Below are positions 12,771-24,215 of a stretch of 64,000 nt of DNA, piece after piece. The stretch lies in the NCBI RefSeq assembly GCF_030848805.1, contig NC_092365.1, positions 20,541,395-20,605,394 on the forward strand, written 5' to 3'. Within the stretch, counting starts at the first letter, position 1. Every line of letters starts with the position of its first letter. The DNA comes from Temnothorax longispinosus (lineage: Eukaryota; Arthropoda; Insecta; Hymenoptera; Formicidae). The notes below the pieces were generated by a model. It saw nothing but the letters and a program-made list of their open reading frames with translations, searched no databases and was not told the DNA's origin. A program made the translations under genes and the position numbers.

Positions 12771-13380
12771 ATAAGAAATGAGTCATGCTTGTAAAATTGC
12801 CGTAATTTAGTAGAAACTATTGCAACATGCGCTTATGTTAATTTTTGCAGAAATTGTACTGTAACGGTTTTTAAGATAATATAACTAAGGTCACGGTTGT
12901 ATTACTTTAATAACCGTTTTGCAATATCCTGATAGCGCGTACGGTATCGCTGACCATTAGCATATTATAATAACAATGTCGATTATCGTAATAACATTGT
13001 TCTTGTTGAACTTGAACTGCAAGATAATGCGTGAAGTGCACGTGCAGTGCCATTGAATTGTGTACTTCTATTCTTATAAGAAATGAGTCATGCTTGGAAA
13101 ATTGCCGTAATTTAGTAGAAACTATTGCAACATGCGCTTATGTTAATTTTTGCAGAAATTGTACTGTAACGGTTTTTAAGATAATATAACTAAGGTCACG
13201 GTTGTATTACTTTAATAACCGTTTCGCAATATCCTGATAGCGCGTACGGTATCGCTGACCATTAGCATATTATAATAACAATGTCGATTATCGTAATAAC
13301 ATTGTTCTTGTTGAACTTGAACTGCAAGATAATGCGTGAAGTGCACGTGCAGTGCCATTGAATTGTGTACTTTTATTCTT
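12771..13380. repeat. 305-bp direct tandem repeat, two copies
   Basis: Copies 12771-13075 and 13076-13380 differ at only a few positions, so the duplication is recent. Each copy is a version of the upstream module (AP-1-like TGAGTCA, AAGGTCA, CACGTG) seen in units A and B, where it is more diverged. Confidence 0.85.
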
Positions 13381-13901
13381 TTATACATTACTTCAATACA
13401 CATATGTTAAATGTATGACAATCCAAAAATGTATAATAAAGAAAAAAAATATATATATACATGTATGTATAGTATATGTATGTATACATATAAAAATTTG
13501 TTTCAACTTCTAAAGTTTTACGATATTGATTTTTATATTTAGGTATGTAAAGTTTAGTTAAAGAAATGGATAGGACATAAATATGTATAAATATCCAAAA
13601 ACAGTAGATACATTTTTATTTAATAAATCTTGGATTATCCTGTATTTAATTTTGTAATATAAACTAATTGTATAATAAGACATTATCGTTTATATATACT
13701 TTCTTATGAGATGTATGTACACACACATATTATCACTCCAAAAGGGACAAGTGAAATTATCTATCTTCTTATTTCGTTTTAGAATTTTGTTTGTATTTTG
13801 ATAACAAATTTTAATTTACTTTGTTTAATTTAGTTTTGTATTTAACATTTACGTCGCCAGAATATTCCTCATTACGTGCGGCTTTTGTACCGTCAATTTA
13901 A

Positions 13902-14257
13902 CCCTTAAATGCCACATCTCTCAAGAATCTCGTAAATGACATGAGGGGTCTAAAAGACCCCAGCATGAAAAATGTCTCCTTACTCATTGATTTTTTTATC
14001 TTCAGTTATGAAAACTTTTCTCAATGTTGTTCAAGGCTTAGAAAAGAGAATAAAATGCTTATATTGTTAAAATTTCAATTTCAACATACTATAAAAAATT
14101 AAGTAAACTGAGTACTGCTAAGTGTACACACGGGTAGGTCAATCACTCAACTATCATCAATGGGAGCATGAGCTCCATTTTTGGCAAGAACATTTGAAAA
14201 CATTTTATTCTAAAGGGTCTGATGGGGTTCCGCTGGACCCCACGGGGCATTTAAGGG
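13902..14257. mobile_element. piggyBac-type MITE, 356 bp, at a lost splice acceptor
   Basis: TTAA at 13898-13901 and 14258-14261. Terminal inverted repeats start CCCTTAAATGCC on one strand and CCCTTAAATGCCCCG on the other. No transposase frame. The insertion abuts the first base of duplicated exon 2 of unit B. Confidence 0.85.
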
Positions 14258-14709
14258 TTAATTAAAAAGAAAGTAAAAGACTAAATTAATAGAAGCTTAT
14301 TATAATAGCTAATTTAGTTGCCAGTTTTATGCATAAAATCAATCGATGTTGTTAAACACATAGTAAATTCTAATAAATACATTTATTTTCCGGCTAATTA
14401 GCCGGATCTGACATTTTTGCTCTATAGATTAAATGTCTATAAAATCTTTTACTGTTAAGAATTACATTTTTATTACAATTTAAGATTTTTTAATATGACA
14501 CAAACGTTATTTAGAAGAAAATTATTTTTGATACTTTATGTATAAACGGATATATTGTGACAGATATATGCAGAGGGTTGAGACAGATATATGTTTGGAA
14601 TTGAGCAATATACGACTAATTGTAAGAAAAAAAGATATGTATTGTATAATGCTATAAGATCATCTTTTTCATGTTTTTTTCAAGCTTTTTTTGTAATGGA
14701 ATATATGTA

Positions 14710-14938
14710 TACAGAATGTGTCATTTCAAATAAAGACCTCAAATATTTTTTTAACAATATGGCGTTTTATTTTAAAAAATCTTACTTGGGCCCTACATAG
14801 ACCCCGGATCCAAAATTTAATAAGATCGTCTATTGATCCCTTTAAACCTTCCAAATCTCTTTTATCTTAAACATTTTTCTTTAAAATATATTATTTAAGA
14901 GGTATTTGAGGTCGTTATTTAAAACAAAACACTTTGTA
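14710..14938. mobile_element. Short MITE in unit B intron
   Basis: Imperfect inverted ends, left ACAGAATGTGTCATTT and right complement ACAAAGTGTTTTGTTT, each followed by a GACCTCAAATA block. The flanks are TA-rich. Absent from unit A, which carries about 1.3 kb of different sequence at the equivalent place (about 7750-9030). Confidence 0.6.
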
Positions 14939-15265
14939 TATGTTCTTACACTTTCAAGGACATCATTTTCCTCTGATAGGACGATATAATGATAAAAATT
15001 ATTTGTAATAATAAAAATTTAAAACTATTATTATATATCAGTGTATACATACTGCTTGTCTAAATACGCTTTCGATAACGGCCGACAACAAAAGTACGTA
15101 CAGGGCCCGCATGGTTGCAGTCTGTCAAGTGATCAATATGACTTAGGGTTTGAAAATACTAAGTTTTTGTGAAGTCCATCAATCCTTCAAGTAAAAGCAA
15201 CTGGCAAATGAAGTAATTCTAAAAGAATATATATGTTGTTGTGCGTTTGACTTGTTGAGAACTTT

Positions 15266-15274
15266 CTTATAAAG
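15266..15274 (-). promoter_or_regulatory. TATA box of unit B
   Basis: CTTTATAAG on the minus strand, 160 bases before the unit B ATG, identical to the unit A box. Confidence 0.4.
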
Positions 15275-15682
15275 GAGTGCTATCTTATATAACTCCTGTC
15301 TTATAGTATAAAATTACTGTCGTTAAACTTAAAAAAAAAGTCATTTTTGTTATCTCCAATACTCATACATACGTATATGTTATTGAGAAATTTTATAATT
15401 TTACTTTTATTGTATTTTAATGAAAAGTTTTTGTATAATATTAATAATGTGCTATTTAATTATTATTTATGTTATTTTGAGTAACAACGGTAATTTATTG
15501 TAATAAAATGACTAAAATCAAATGTATGTAGGGATGGAGTATGTTGACTTGTATTTTTGTACTCATAAATGTATATACTATGATATAATTTATTTCAATT
15601 GCGTATGTTTACACGTGAACTCTCTTATATTCACCGCATAATATTAAACTATAATAATTGGACATATACATATACATATAAT

Positions 15683-15985
15683 AGGTAAGAAATGAGTCAT
15701 GTTCAGAAAATTTTCGTAATTTAGCAAAAGCTATATTGCAACATTGTACAGCAATTTTTTCAAAGCGATATAACTAAGGTCACATATTTCGCAACTGTCC
15801 TACGACGCAAACAGTTACCTATTGTATGTACATGTAATAATGCCTAAAATGCCGCGATAAGATTGTACTGCCCGACATAAACACAGCCATGCAAATGTGT
15901 GAATTGGCACGTGCAGTACCACTGTGTTGTATAATATTCCTGTTCTTTAAAAATTATTTTATCGCAGATTAGATGTGACGGACTA
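15683..15985 (-). promoter_or_regulatory. Repeated upstream module, unit B copy
   Basis: Close relative of the unit A copy, with the same TGAGTCATG, ATATAACTAAGGTCAC and GGCACGTGCAGT blocks. It lies about 0.6 kb upstream of the unit B signal exon. Confidence 0.45.
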
Positions 15986-17565
15986 AACTGTCCAAGAAAT
16001 AAGAATAATAGAATTAATTTTTTCCAAGCTATATGCGGTTTATATCCACATATTTTTTGCAGTATAGATATTGTAAAAGTAATTTATCTTAACTTTTTAT
16101 GTAGGGGAAAGGAGGATAAGATGACAAAGTGGATAAGATATATAACGAATTGCTAATTTTTCTAAAATTAATAACAGATAACGGCACGAGTTATTGTATC
16201 GTGTATTATATTAATCCTATATCTAATGACTTTCTATGTCTTATAACTTTTAACCTTTTTCTATTTCTGAAAACTTTTGTATATAATCTTTTATACAACC
16301 TTTAATCATTTCTATATCTTATAACTTTTAACTCTTTTATAATCCTCTATGACTTAATGTTTTCACTAGCATCTTTTATTGAACTTTTAGTTCTTAAACA
16401 GATTTCACGCAACATAATGCCATAGTATACTTTTTTAAATTCTTTTAACATTGTGGTAAAAAATATTTCATTTCGATTTACCCTTAGAATAAATAAATTT
16501 TTATCAAAAGCAGAATATATCACAAACGAAGTTGACTTTAAATTGAGCACTGCCATTCCTAATTGCACCTGTCCATAATATCAATGTTTTTCTTTCAAAT
16601 AAATTTTTTTAAGGGGGGGGGGTTTAATTAAAGATAAAGAAAATATTTAATTCGCCCCCCAACCATATATGCTGTGTAGTCAAACAAATAACAAAACGCG
16701 ATTAAAGAAATAACAAAAAGATCGAGCGTTAATTTTTTATACAACAATATAAATTGTTCAGTAAGAAAGTAACATTGTGAAAGTAATACTTAATAGTTAT
16801 TGCATCATAATGTGAAGTATTGTTGAATACTTTCCTTTAGAAAACTTAGCAGAACGAGATTGCATTGCAATTTTTTTTATCCACGCGGTAATTAATGTCT
16901 CTTGGTATCAGCAACATAATTATTTTAAATGTCAAAAATGTAGATTAGAATACTTCTTATTAGCTTATTTTAACTAATTGGTGCAAGAATTAATTCTAAA
17001 AAATGTCTGAAAATTGAAATCTTAAAATAAATGATAATATAGATTAATAGCGCAAGGAAATGTGGATAATATTTATTGATATTATTTTTGCTTAAGAAAG
17101 TGACGAAAAGTAAAAAATTTTAAATATTGGGCAACATATTCAAAACCGTTTCTTATAAGAAGTTTTTATGTTAAAAATAATTTGAAATAATACTAGAAAA
17201 CGTAACATTAAATTACATAAAAAAAAAGATTTAACGCGATAACTAATATACTATAAGAAATTACTATTAGAAAATTAATTAATTTTTGCTATCTATTTAT
17301 ATATTTTACTAAATGCATGAGTCTGCATTTTCTGTATATTCATGTCGACAAGTGTTTTATTCATAAGCATATACATAATCTGTCAGTGTTAATTAATCAA
17401 TTTACACGCGGTTTTCATTATCGTACGAAATTGTTTGTTTTTATTCTCTTAGATTGTGATGATATCATACAGTTCCCTTATGCACGCCCTCTTTTATAGA
17501 GAAATTACAAAATTTTACAGTATTCGGCTGTCTATCTCTTAGCCTTTTTTTTAATCTAAAAAGGA

Positions 17566-18040
17566 CTCTGCACGATTCTTATGGAAATTGAATTTTGGAT
17601 CTCTGAAATTGGCTGAAACTTTACAAATAGATAGTTTATGACGTTTATATGATACTAGTTGAAAGTCACAATGGGCAAGATTCACTGCAATAATCGACCG
17701 TTTAAACGCTATCTGCAACGTTCAAAAGTCAATATAAGACATTATTTTAGTAATATTGTGGGACAGTAGTGGATTATAATTAATGTATTATTTTACGAAC
17801 TACATATCACTTATTCTTTTTATTAATACAAAAATATGTATTTATCTGAAAAAACTATGTACTAAAATAAAATCTTATTTTGACTTTTGAATGCTGATAG
17901 CGCCTAAACGATCGATTATTATGAATCTTGTCCATTGATGTGACTTTCGATCAGTCTCATTATCAGCATAAACTATCCATTTCCGAAGTTTCAGCCAATT
18001 TCATCAAAATCCTATTTCTATAAGAACCGTGCAAAATTCT
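17566..18040. mobile_element. Foldback element with arms over 120 bp
   Basis: The left arm (TGCACGATTCTTATGGAAAT...) and the reverse complement of the right arm (TGCACGGTTCTTATAGAAAT...) stay alignable past TTGGCTGAAACTT and GATAGTTTATG, then through CGATCGTTTA-like and TTCAAAAGTCAA blocks. No coding capacity. Target duplication not identified. Confidence 0.7.
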
Positions 18041-18294
18041 TTCTTCAGAATGACAGATGATATTTCCATTGCCAACAATCTAATTTAATAAATAACCGAA
18101 TTTGCTCCAACATTTATGTCTTAGGCGTGCTAAAGTATCGCTTATTATAAAATTATTAACAAAAACATGCGTATTCTTATCGCAATTACGATATGTCTAC
18201 GCGTTCTACAAGTTGAACGAAAATAAGTGGATCAAGAAAGACGCGAAAATAGAAAACTTTTTTAGAGATCCGCGCAAACATCTAATTTTCTTAA

Positions 18295-18725
18295 CCCTAC
18301 GAGGCTACATGGGGTGGCGGCCATCCCACCAAAAATTCAGGGGCCGATATTTTTAAGATAGGCTTTATAATCAGGGTCCCTCCACCCAGGGTCTCTAGTT
18401 GGGTCCCTTTCTCGAAGATCCGTGCAGTAGAAAGGCTTTAAGCTATGTCAGTTACGTTTGGTAAACATTTGAAAATTATTATAGGGGTAGTGACCACCCC
18501 AGTGTGGCCTCGGTGTATATTCCTTATCGCGACGAAAAATTACAGTATTTTTGTTCATTGAGCACATTTCTTTGTTTCTGTATCATACATATTTTTTAAC
18601 AACACCCTTAAGATGTTTCATCAATTTTTACGTGCATTAATTAGAATTATGAGACTTCAAATCAGTCTGGCGACAACCCCAGTGTGGCCGGAGCGTATTA
18701 AAAAAAGAGGTGTGGTCTCGAAGGG
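18295..18725. mobile_element. piggyBac-type MITE, 431 bp
   Basis: TTAA at 18291-18294 and 18726-18729. Ends CCCTACGAGGCTACAT and, from the other strand, CCCTTCGAGACCACAC. The interior repeats a CCCCAGTGTGGCC block twice (about 18498 and 18677). Confidence 0.8.
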
Positions 18726-19479
18726 TTAAGCGCGATATACAGACTGGCTTTTATTGAGAGAAGAATGAACGCTAATTAAGAAACATATTTATTACTGTCT
18801 TCTTTCGTTTATGTCTTCTGTAATGATTTTACCTTTTGTTTTTTAATTGTCCTATTTAAATAAAATAACGCGCTTAATATGGCTAATAACCAGAATTTTA
18901 TAATAATTATATTTGTGACTGTATACAAACGCTGAACGACAATCAGAAATAATTTTTTCCATTCTTGGCAGCGCGTTGAAATATTCTTGAATCGTTTATC
19001 ACAATGTTTTCGCTATTTATATTATTAAATAAAGGAATAATATGTATTTCGTATAGTTCGAACAAGTAATATAACATATAAGTTATACAACAATAAAATA
19101 AAATAAGAAATAATTAATGAATTTTTCCATATAAAACTTTATTAGTATATGCATCTTGTAAATAATTCGCAGACAAAGGAATACTGTAATATACACGCGA
19201 TCGCCGGTTTGTATAATCTAATCACGTACAAGGAGCCAGATAATGGAAATAATATGTGTATAGCATTCGTAAGTAGGCAGAACAAACATCTTCTACCATA
19301 AGGGGCTGAATACGCAATAAATGAGTTTGCTAAATATATTCGAAGGACTTCGTAGTCTTCGATCTTCCTAATGTGCATTATTATGCAATAGTCGATTTAT
19401 AGTCAATTGTAGTCAATAGTCAATTATAGTATTTTAAACGTGGGTTTATAAGTAGTAACGTGCGCTACGGTGAGAGGTC

Positions 19480-20176
19480 TTAGCCGACGTTGTTTTTCAG
19501 CAGTTGGTTAACAGCAGACAACGTTGAAATTGGGATCTGAAAATTAAATTAAAATTGACTCGTCAAAAGCTATATGTAATTTCTTACACAAGTCGCAACA
19601 CTTGCGAGATATAAATGGGTTAAATGTCTATACAGAAGCGGAAGCATCGACTTACGTTAAAAATATCATCGAACAGGGATCCGCTGGTGTAAGTTTTTCC
19701 TGCGGCAACTACACCGCCGTCTCCAACTGCGTTGAAGAAAAGTCCGCCGACTACGTCCGAAGGAGAGCTTTGACTATCAGCCGTTACTGTTGGAGCAACG
19801 TATACTGTTTTTCTAGGGGCGGTCCAGAATCTTTTTCTAAAGTACCAACGTGGATACGCCGGTTTCGGAACGACTACACTCGGATTATTGTCTGGAAGAG
19901 AAAGGATTGCTCACGGAATATGTCAAGTGCAAGTGCAGAGAAGCGTAATAATGATTGCTCACCGACTGTTGCAACCGTGTCGACGGTAGCGGTGATTTGG
20001 CCTACGCCTTGTGCGGGTGCAGCTGCGGGTGCAGCCGGAACCACGACAGTTTTCACGGCTGGCGCTGCCGGAACCACGACAGTTTTCACGGCTGGCGCTG
20101 CCCCAAAGTAAACCGATTTGACCAGGTCCACTTCCGCTGCCGGTGGCATTACTGCGAATTGCACTGCACGTCGTGA
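19480..20176 (-). CDS. Ala/Val-rich protein, three 3' exons (5' end not found)
   Basis: Exons 20176-19963, 19891-19656 and 19536-19480 join in frame (phase 1, then 0) and give 168 residues ending at TAA. The first visible exon follows a pyrimidine-rich acceptor (gcgacag) and holds a tandem repeat of AAPAVKTVVVP, then AAAPAQGVGQITATV. The second reads DNNPSVVVPKPAYPRWYFRKRFW and ends SGSLFDDIFN at a GTAAGT donor. The last is IPISTLSAVNQLLKNNVG. The joint IFN|IPIS is the same as in the gene at 27012-28985. No signal exon exists between 20735 and 21130, where the minus strand has no usable ATG, so exon 1 is farther upstream or lost. An in-frame Met (MPPAAEVDL) inside the first visible exon could serve only for a non-secreted form. 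I do not recognise the family; Ala-Pro-Val repeats suggest a cuticle or matrix protein. Confidence 0.65.
20034..20099. repeat. Exact 33-bp tandem repeat in coding exon
   Basis: Two identical in-frame copies encode the eleven-residue unit with core VKTVVVPAAPA on the minus strand. Confidence 0.95.
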
Positions 20177-20202
20177 CTGTCGCAAAAAAGATTTTTCTAA
20201 TA

Positions 20203-20732
20203 CACAGTAAAAAACAAAACGTAATTTTAACATTTTTTACATGTCCCAGAAAGTCCACTCTAAATTTTAAGTTAAAATGACTCATTTATCATGTGTTATA
20301 TATATAATTGACACTATACTTTACATTTATATTTGATCTTTTGACTTTATTTTTCAAGTTATATTAACACATGATATTAATTATTTTACAGATTTTACTT
20401 AAATTATGTGTAATAAGAACATTTAATTTTAGTAAATTTAATTATTTTGTATGTCAAAGTTTACGATTATTTGAAAATTTACGTTTAACTTTTGTTTATG
20501 TGTTAAAATAACTTTAAGACGTGTTGATTTTTTAAAGTAGATGTGTTAAAAGAACCCAAAATAATATTTAATTTCTAAATGACATATATAAAGTGTTAAG
20601 TTATCACGTTTACATAAATGTAACACATGAAAATGTTAAGAAAAAAATTTACATTGAAATAATAATCAAATCTTGGTGACACAAGAAAATTTTAACATGT
20701 GGACCGCTATGTACACACGATTTTTTACTGTG
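20203..20732. mobile_element. MITE with TA target duplication, 530 bp
   Basis: Ends CACAGTAAAAAACAAAACG and, from the other strand, CACAGTAAAAAATCGTGTG, bounded by TA at 20201-20202 and 20733-20734. It lies 26 bases upstream of the first visible exon of the Ala/Val-rich gene, inside its intron, close to the polypyrimidine tract. No transposase frame. Confidence 0.75.
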
Positions 20733-21160
20733 TAGGTTCTCCTTTTTCAAATGTCCGATCAAAATGTTTGCTCGATATACAATCTACTTCTCACCTCCTT
20801 GTTTTGCGACTCGGCTTTCTCACCTGCGGTCGCGTCAGCTCGTAGCGTCGCGTCAGCTGCAATCACCTTCTGCGTTCGATAGATTTATTTTAAAGACGGT
20901 ATCCCGCGAATATATTTGCAAAGATGATTGTGACGGGTTAAAATATATATCCCAAGAATCCGAAGATATAAACTTAAATTTGCTTATATGACTTATCAGA
21001 GCGTATAACTACTAAAACTACGACTACTCTACGGAAGATGCGTTAGAAGACTGTCAATGATCTTCCTCGCGTCTCTCAATTTCTCGTTTACGTATCGTAT
21101 TTGAGACCTAGAAAATCAAAATGCTTTATCCCATATCGTAATACAGAATAAAAATCTGAG

Positions 21161-24100
21161 CTATGAAATTGCGATCGAAACCTCTTTCTCTTTCTGCGCC
21201 CTCGAACGTATGATTTGTATGTTCGTGCGGCCCTTCGGCGGCTTCGTTCCGATCGCAGCATCCGCGCTCGCTGACGTGGTTGCCGTTGTTCCGGTAGCAG
21301 CCGCCGCAGCTGCAGCACCCGCAGGCGGATTCAAACCAGCCTCGTTAGGCATGCTGCCACTTATAATCCCATTGAATCCAGGTTGGTCGAGTCCTCCGCC
21401 GAGAAACACGCCCGGTCCTGGACCGCCGCCCGGTGTTGCCCCTGCGTACAAGCCACCCGCAATCGGGTTCGCCGACCGTCCATTGCCACCCAGTCGTCCG
21501 CCGAGGCCAGCCGCCGCGTCTGGTCCTCCATTGCCGAGTCCAGCGCGAGCATAAAGACCGCCGCCTGAAGTAATTTTTGCTTCTATTTTTGTGGCCTTAT
21601 TTGATGTTCGCTTAATATTTTTATTTTTTATGCGGAAGTACTGAGATCGTTGGATTGATGCTAAAGCTTTTGTTAAAGTTTTAGGATTTAAGTAAATATA
21701 GACAATTCTTGATTCTTTGAGAAAATTTTGACAATATAAATTTGTACCTTAGAGGTAAAGAATCGTACCTCTAGGTTTTTGTCAAAATAGAGTTTAATAC
21801 ATTTTTCAATACAACAAGAGCTTAAATTGTATAATGGTAAAGTGTCTTATGTCTATTATTATCAGTTCCTAAGACAATGTTTAGAAAAACTTAATAAATC
21901 AAGTTGCTACTTTTATTTTATATCTAAAAAAAATATATCATTTTTCCACTTAAAATTTTAAACCTTGTTTTCTCTGAATTCATAATAAAGAGGATATGAT
22001 TCTTTCTCTCTACTAAAGTACAGATATGTATATATCTTTCTTACTTTTGCGAATACTTACCAAGACTGCCCTCTTGCCCTAACTGACCGCCTAATCCCGC
22101 GCTAGCGTGTGCGCCCCATGGAGTTCCCGCACTCGCATGAAGTCCACCACCCATGCCTCGTAGAAGACCGCCGAGTCCAGCTTCAGCATGATATCCTCCA
22201 AAGTTTACTCGGATTCCTCCGTTAGTAAATTGGAGAAATGGAGGCTGCATAAGATAAAAGTCAAAAATTAAATTTATATATTTATCAAAACTGAAACTTG
22301 ACATTAGCAAGAGCGAGATCACGTTACATAAATAGAATTAAGCTTCTTGCAAGTTCGCACGAGAGTTTCTTCAATCTTATCTCTGTTCTTGTACGTTCCA
22401 TATCTGCAAGATATAAAAGCCTGACTCTTTCCGAGAGTGTGCACGCGAGTTTCATCAATTGCAGACGTTCCGGATAATTTCGAGACTAGTGACCGTGACC
22501 GTTGCGCGATTCAACAATTTCCCTTAATTATTATTATCTTTTTACGCTGGATATTGTGCAAACGGACTCCCGAAACTGATCCTACGCAAGTTTCGGCGGC
22601 CCCAAACGAAAATTTGCTGTCTCGACATTGAGATTCTTGAAGCGTACATTAACCGAATTTACATTCACTTTCGACGTTGTAAAGATTATTTCAAGGTGGG
22701 CGAGGTATGTTAAAAACGTATAATAACGCGCGATAACAAACGGATATCAGACTCCTTTCCGAGTAGCGTGGAATGTTTTTAATGCCTGTGGTGATATTAT
22801 CAGACAAAAAATTATATTCTCAGCACGCTGAAGATTTACGATAAGCGAAATAATTATACTTGAACTCTGTACTTCCTTTACATTTATTCCTATATTGTTA
22901 GCTGATGTAAACTACATATTACACAAAGCTTGCGGTCTGTATAAGTTATCTCGATTTTTGCCTTTCAATCTTATGAATAAAGAACGCAATTCTGTTTGCT
23001 TCCGTAGTTTTTTTTACAAGTATAGTTTTAATCGACTTGACGTATTCTTTTCGTTTTAATAACTAATTGCGATTGTTTTATAGGTTTTTGGGACAATGTT
23101 TCCGTTGTTGTTTGGCAATCGGCTAATTAAACAACATAACAAATAAGTTTTATGCAATCTTTTTATCGTTTCCGCGATCCTTTCTCTCTACAAGAGAGTC
23201 CGATTATCTAACCAGCTTAACGTTTCCCCTCGAAGGAACTGACTAAGTGACTAACATGGAATCGGTTCTTCTGGAACAAGGCATCAATCCGTTTTTTTTG
23301 CAAGTGTAATAACTGTTCGTGATGACGTAAACGATACAGTGAATACGCAGAATCGAGATCACGCTCGCAATTATCGGTTCGTAATTATAATAAGTCGATT
23401 GATTCAGAATGTACCTAGTATTGATATGCGTCATGATATAGGTGTTTCGCATAAACATATGACATTGTAAAATTATCATTACTTTGCACTGAACACATGA
23501 AAATATTTATGTTAATTGAACATTGAGTGGATCGTTATTTATGATTTTTGAAATGTGGTGTTTTATCTCTTGTCCATTAATAACGCGTGCATATTTTACG
23601 TAATTGACTGGTTCGGATGCAGGGAATATATGCTCACATAGTTTCTCGTTTCATCATCAGTGGAAAGAAACGCGTAATAATGCCTTTCTCGTCCCATTCT
23701 ATATGTTGCTCTAGCATTTTCGTAACACAGTTTTTCATATAATTTCGCAATCGTGAGCGCCAAATCGCACTTTGATTTAGCTCCTTGTACTGTTTTATTT
23801 TCAGACAAAGGTGATTTAACTTTAATTTAGCTTTATACTTTAACATAAGATAATATAAACTTATATATCTTAGTATAAGATTAACTTGATTTAGCGTTCA
23901 ATATAATATTTTTGTATAAGATGAATAATACGTTATTTTAATAAATAATAATAATTGTGCATTAACATTGTTAATAAATTATATTATAAGTTACTCTCTT
24001 CAATAGATGAGACTTTAATAGATGAGAAGTCAATTCTTATATATTAGAGAAAGTTAATAAACTACGTAAATGGTAACAACAACGATGTAACGAAACAAAA

Positions 24101-24215
24101 ACGTTCTACTCACTGAATCGGGCTTTTCTTGAGCTGTATCATCCTTCTGTGGCATTCCATTTACCAAAGTTATAAAAATGATAAGTAAGTAGTTGGCTAC
24201 CACACGGAACGACAT
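21161..24215 (-). CDS. Secreted Gly/Ala-rich protein, 229 aa
   Basis: Exons 24215-24114, 22244-22061 and 21564-21161 (phases 0 and 1, all GT-AG). Exon 1 encodes a signal peptide (MSFRVVANYLLIIFITLVNG) and a charged spacer MPQKDDTAQEKPDS. Exon 2 carries GGIRVNFGGYHAEAGLGG and repeats of GL-HASAG / AHASAGLGG. Exon 3 continues with LYARAGLGNGG, AGLGGRLGG and LYAGATPGGG, an Ala/Thr block of about 25 residues, and a basic tail containing RTNIQIIRSRAQKEKE before TAG. The Gly-Leu-Gly repeats fit a structural protein of cuticle, egg shell or secretion. The sharply different C-terminus (no Gly, many charges) may be a separate domain. Not assigned to a family. A further exon in the 1.9-kb first intron cannot be ruled out. 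Confidence 0.78.

Larger units (their letters stand above)
13853..15112 (-). pseudogene. Unit B: duplicated signal-peptide exon and disabled exon 2
   Basis: The signal exon (15112-15053) is open for 20 residues, starts MRALYVLLLSAV and ends at the same GCA|GTATGT donor as the working copy. Exon 2 (13897-13853, also 45 bases) reads IDGTKAARN but ends in Asp, not Gly. The base pair before it is AA where the working copy has the AG acceptor, and a piggyBac-type MITE begins four bases away. Exon 2 cannot be spliced in as it stands. The first exon could still be used as an alternative start by splicing to exon 2 of unit A, since both junctions are phase 0. The homologous segment runs from about 13495 to about 16090. 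Confidence 0.65.
16100..19479. other. Gene-free stretch
   Basis: No coding exon supported. It contains a 10-base G run near 16615 and two inverted-repeat elements listed separately. Remaining sequence is AT-rich. Confidence 0.5.

Noticed and set aside
23596..23846. Overlapping 70-codon minus frames, possibly a transposon fragment
   Set aside because: Two frames compete over the same bases and neither contains a recognisable transposase or reverse-transcriptase motif.
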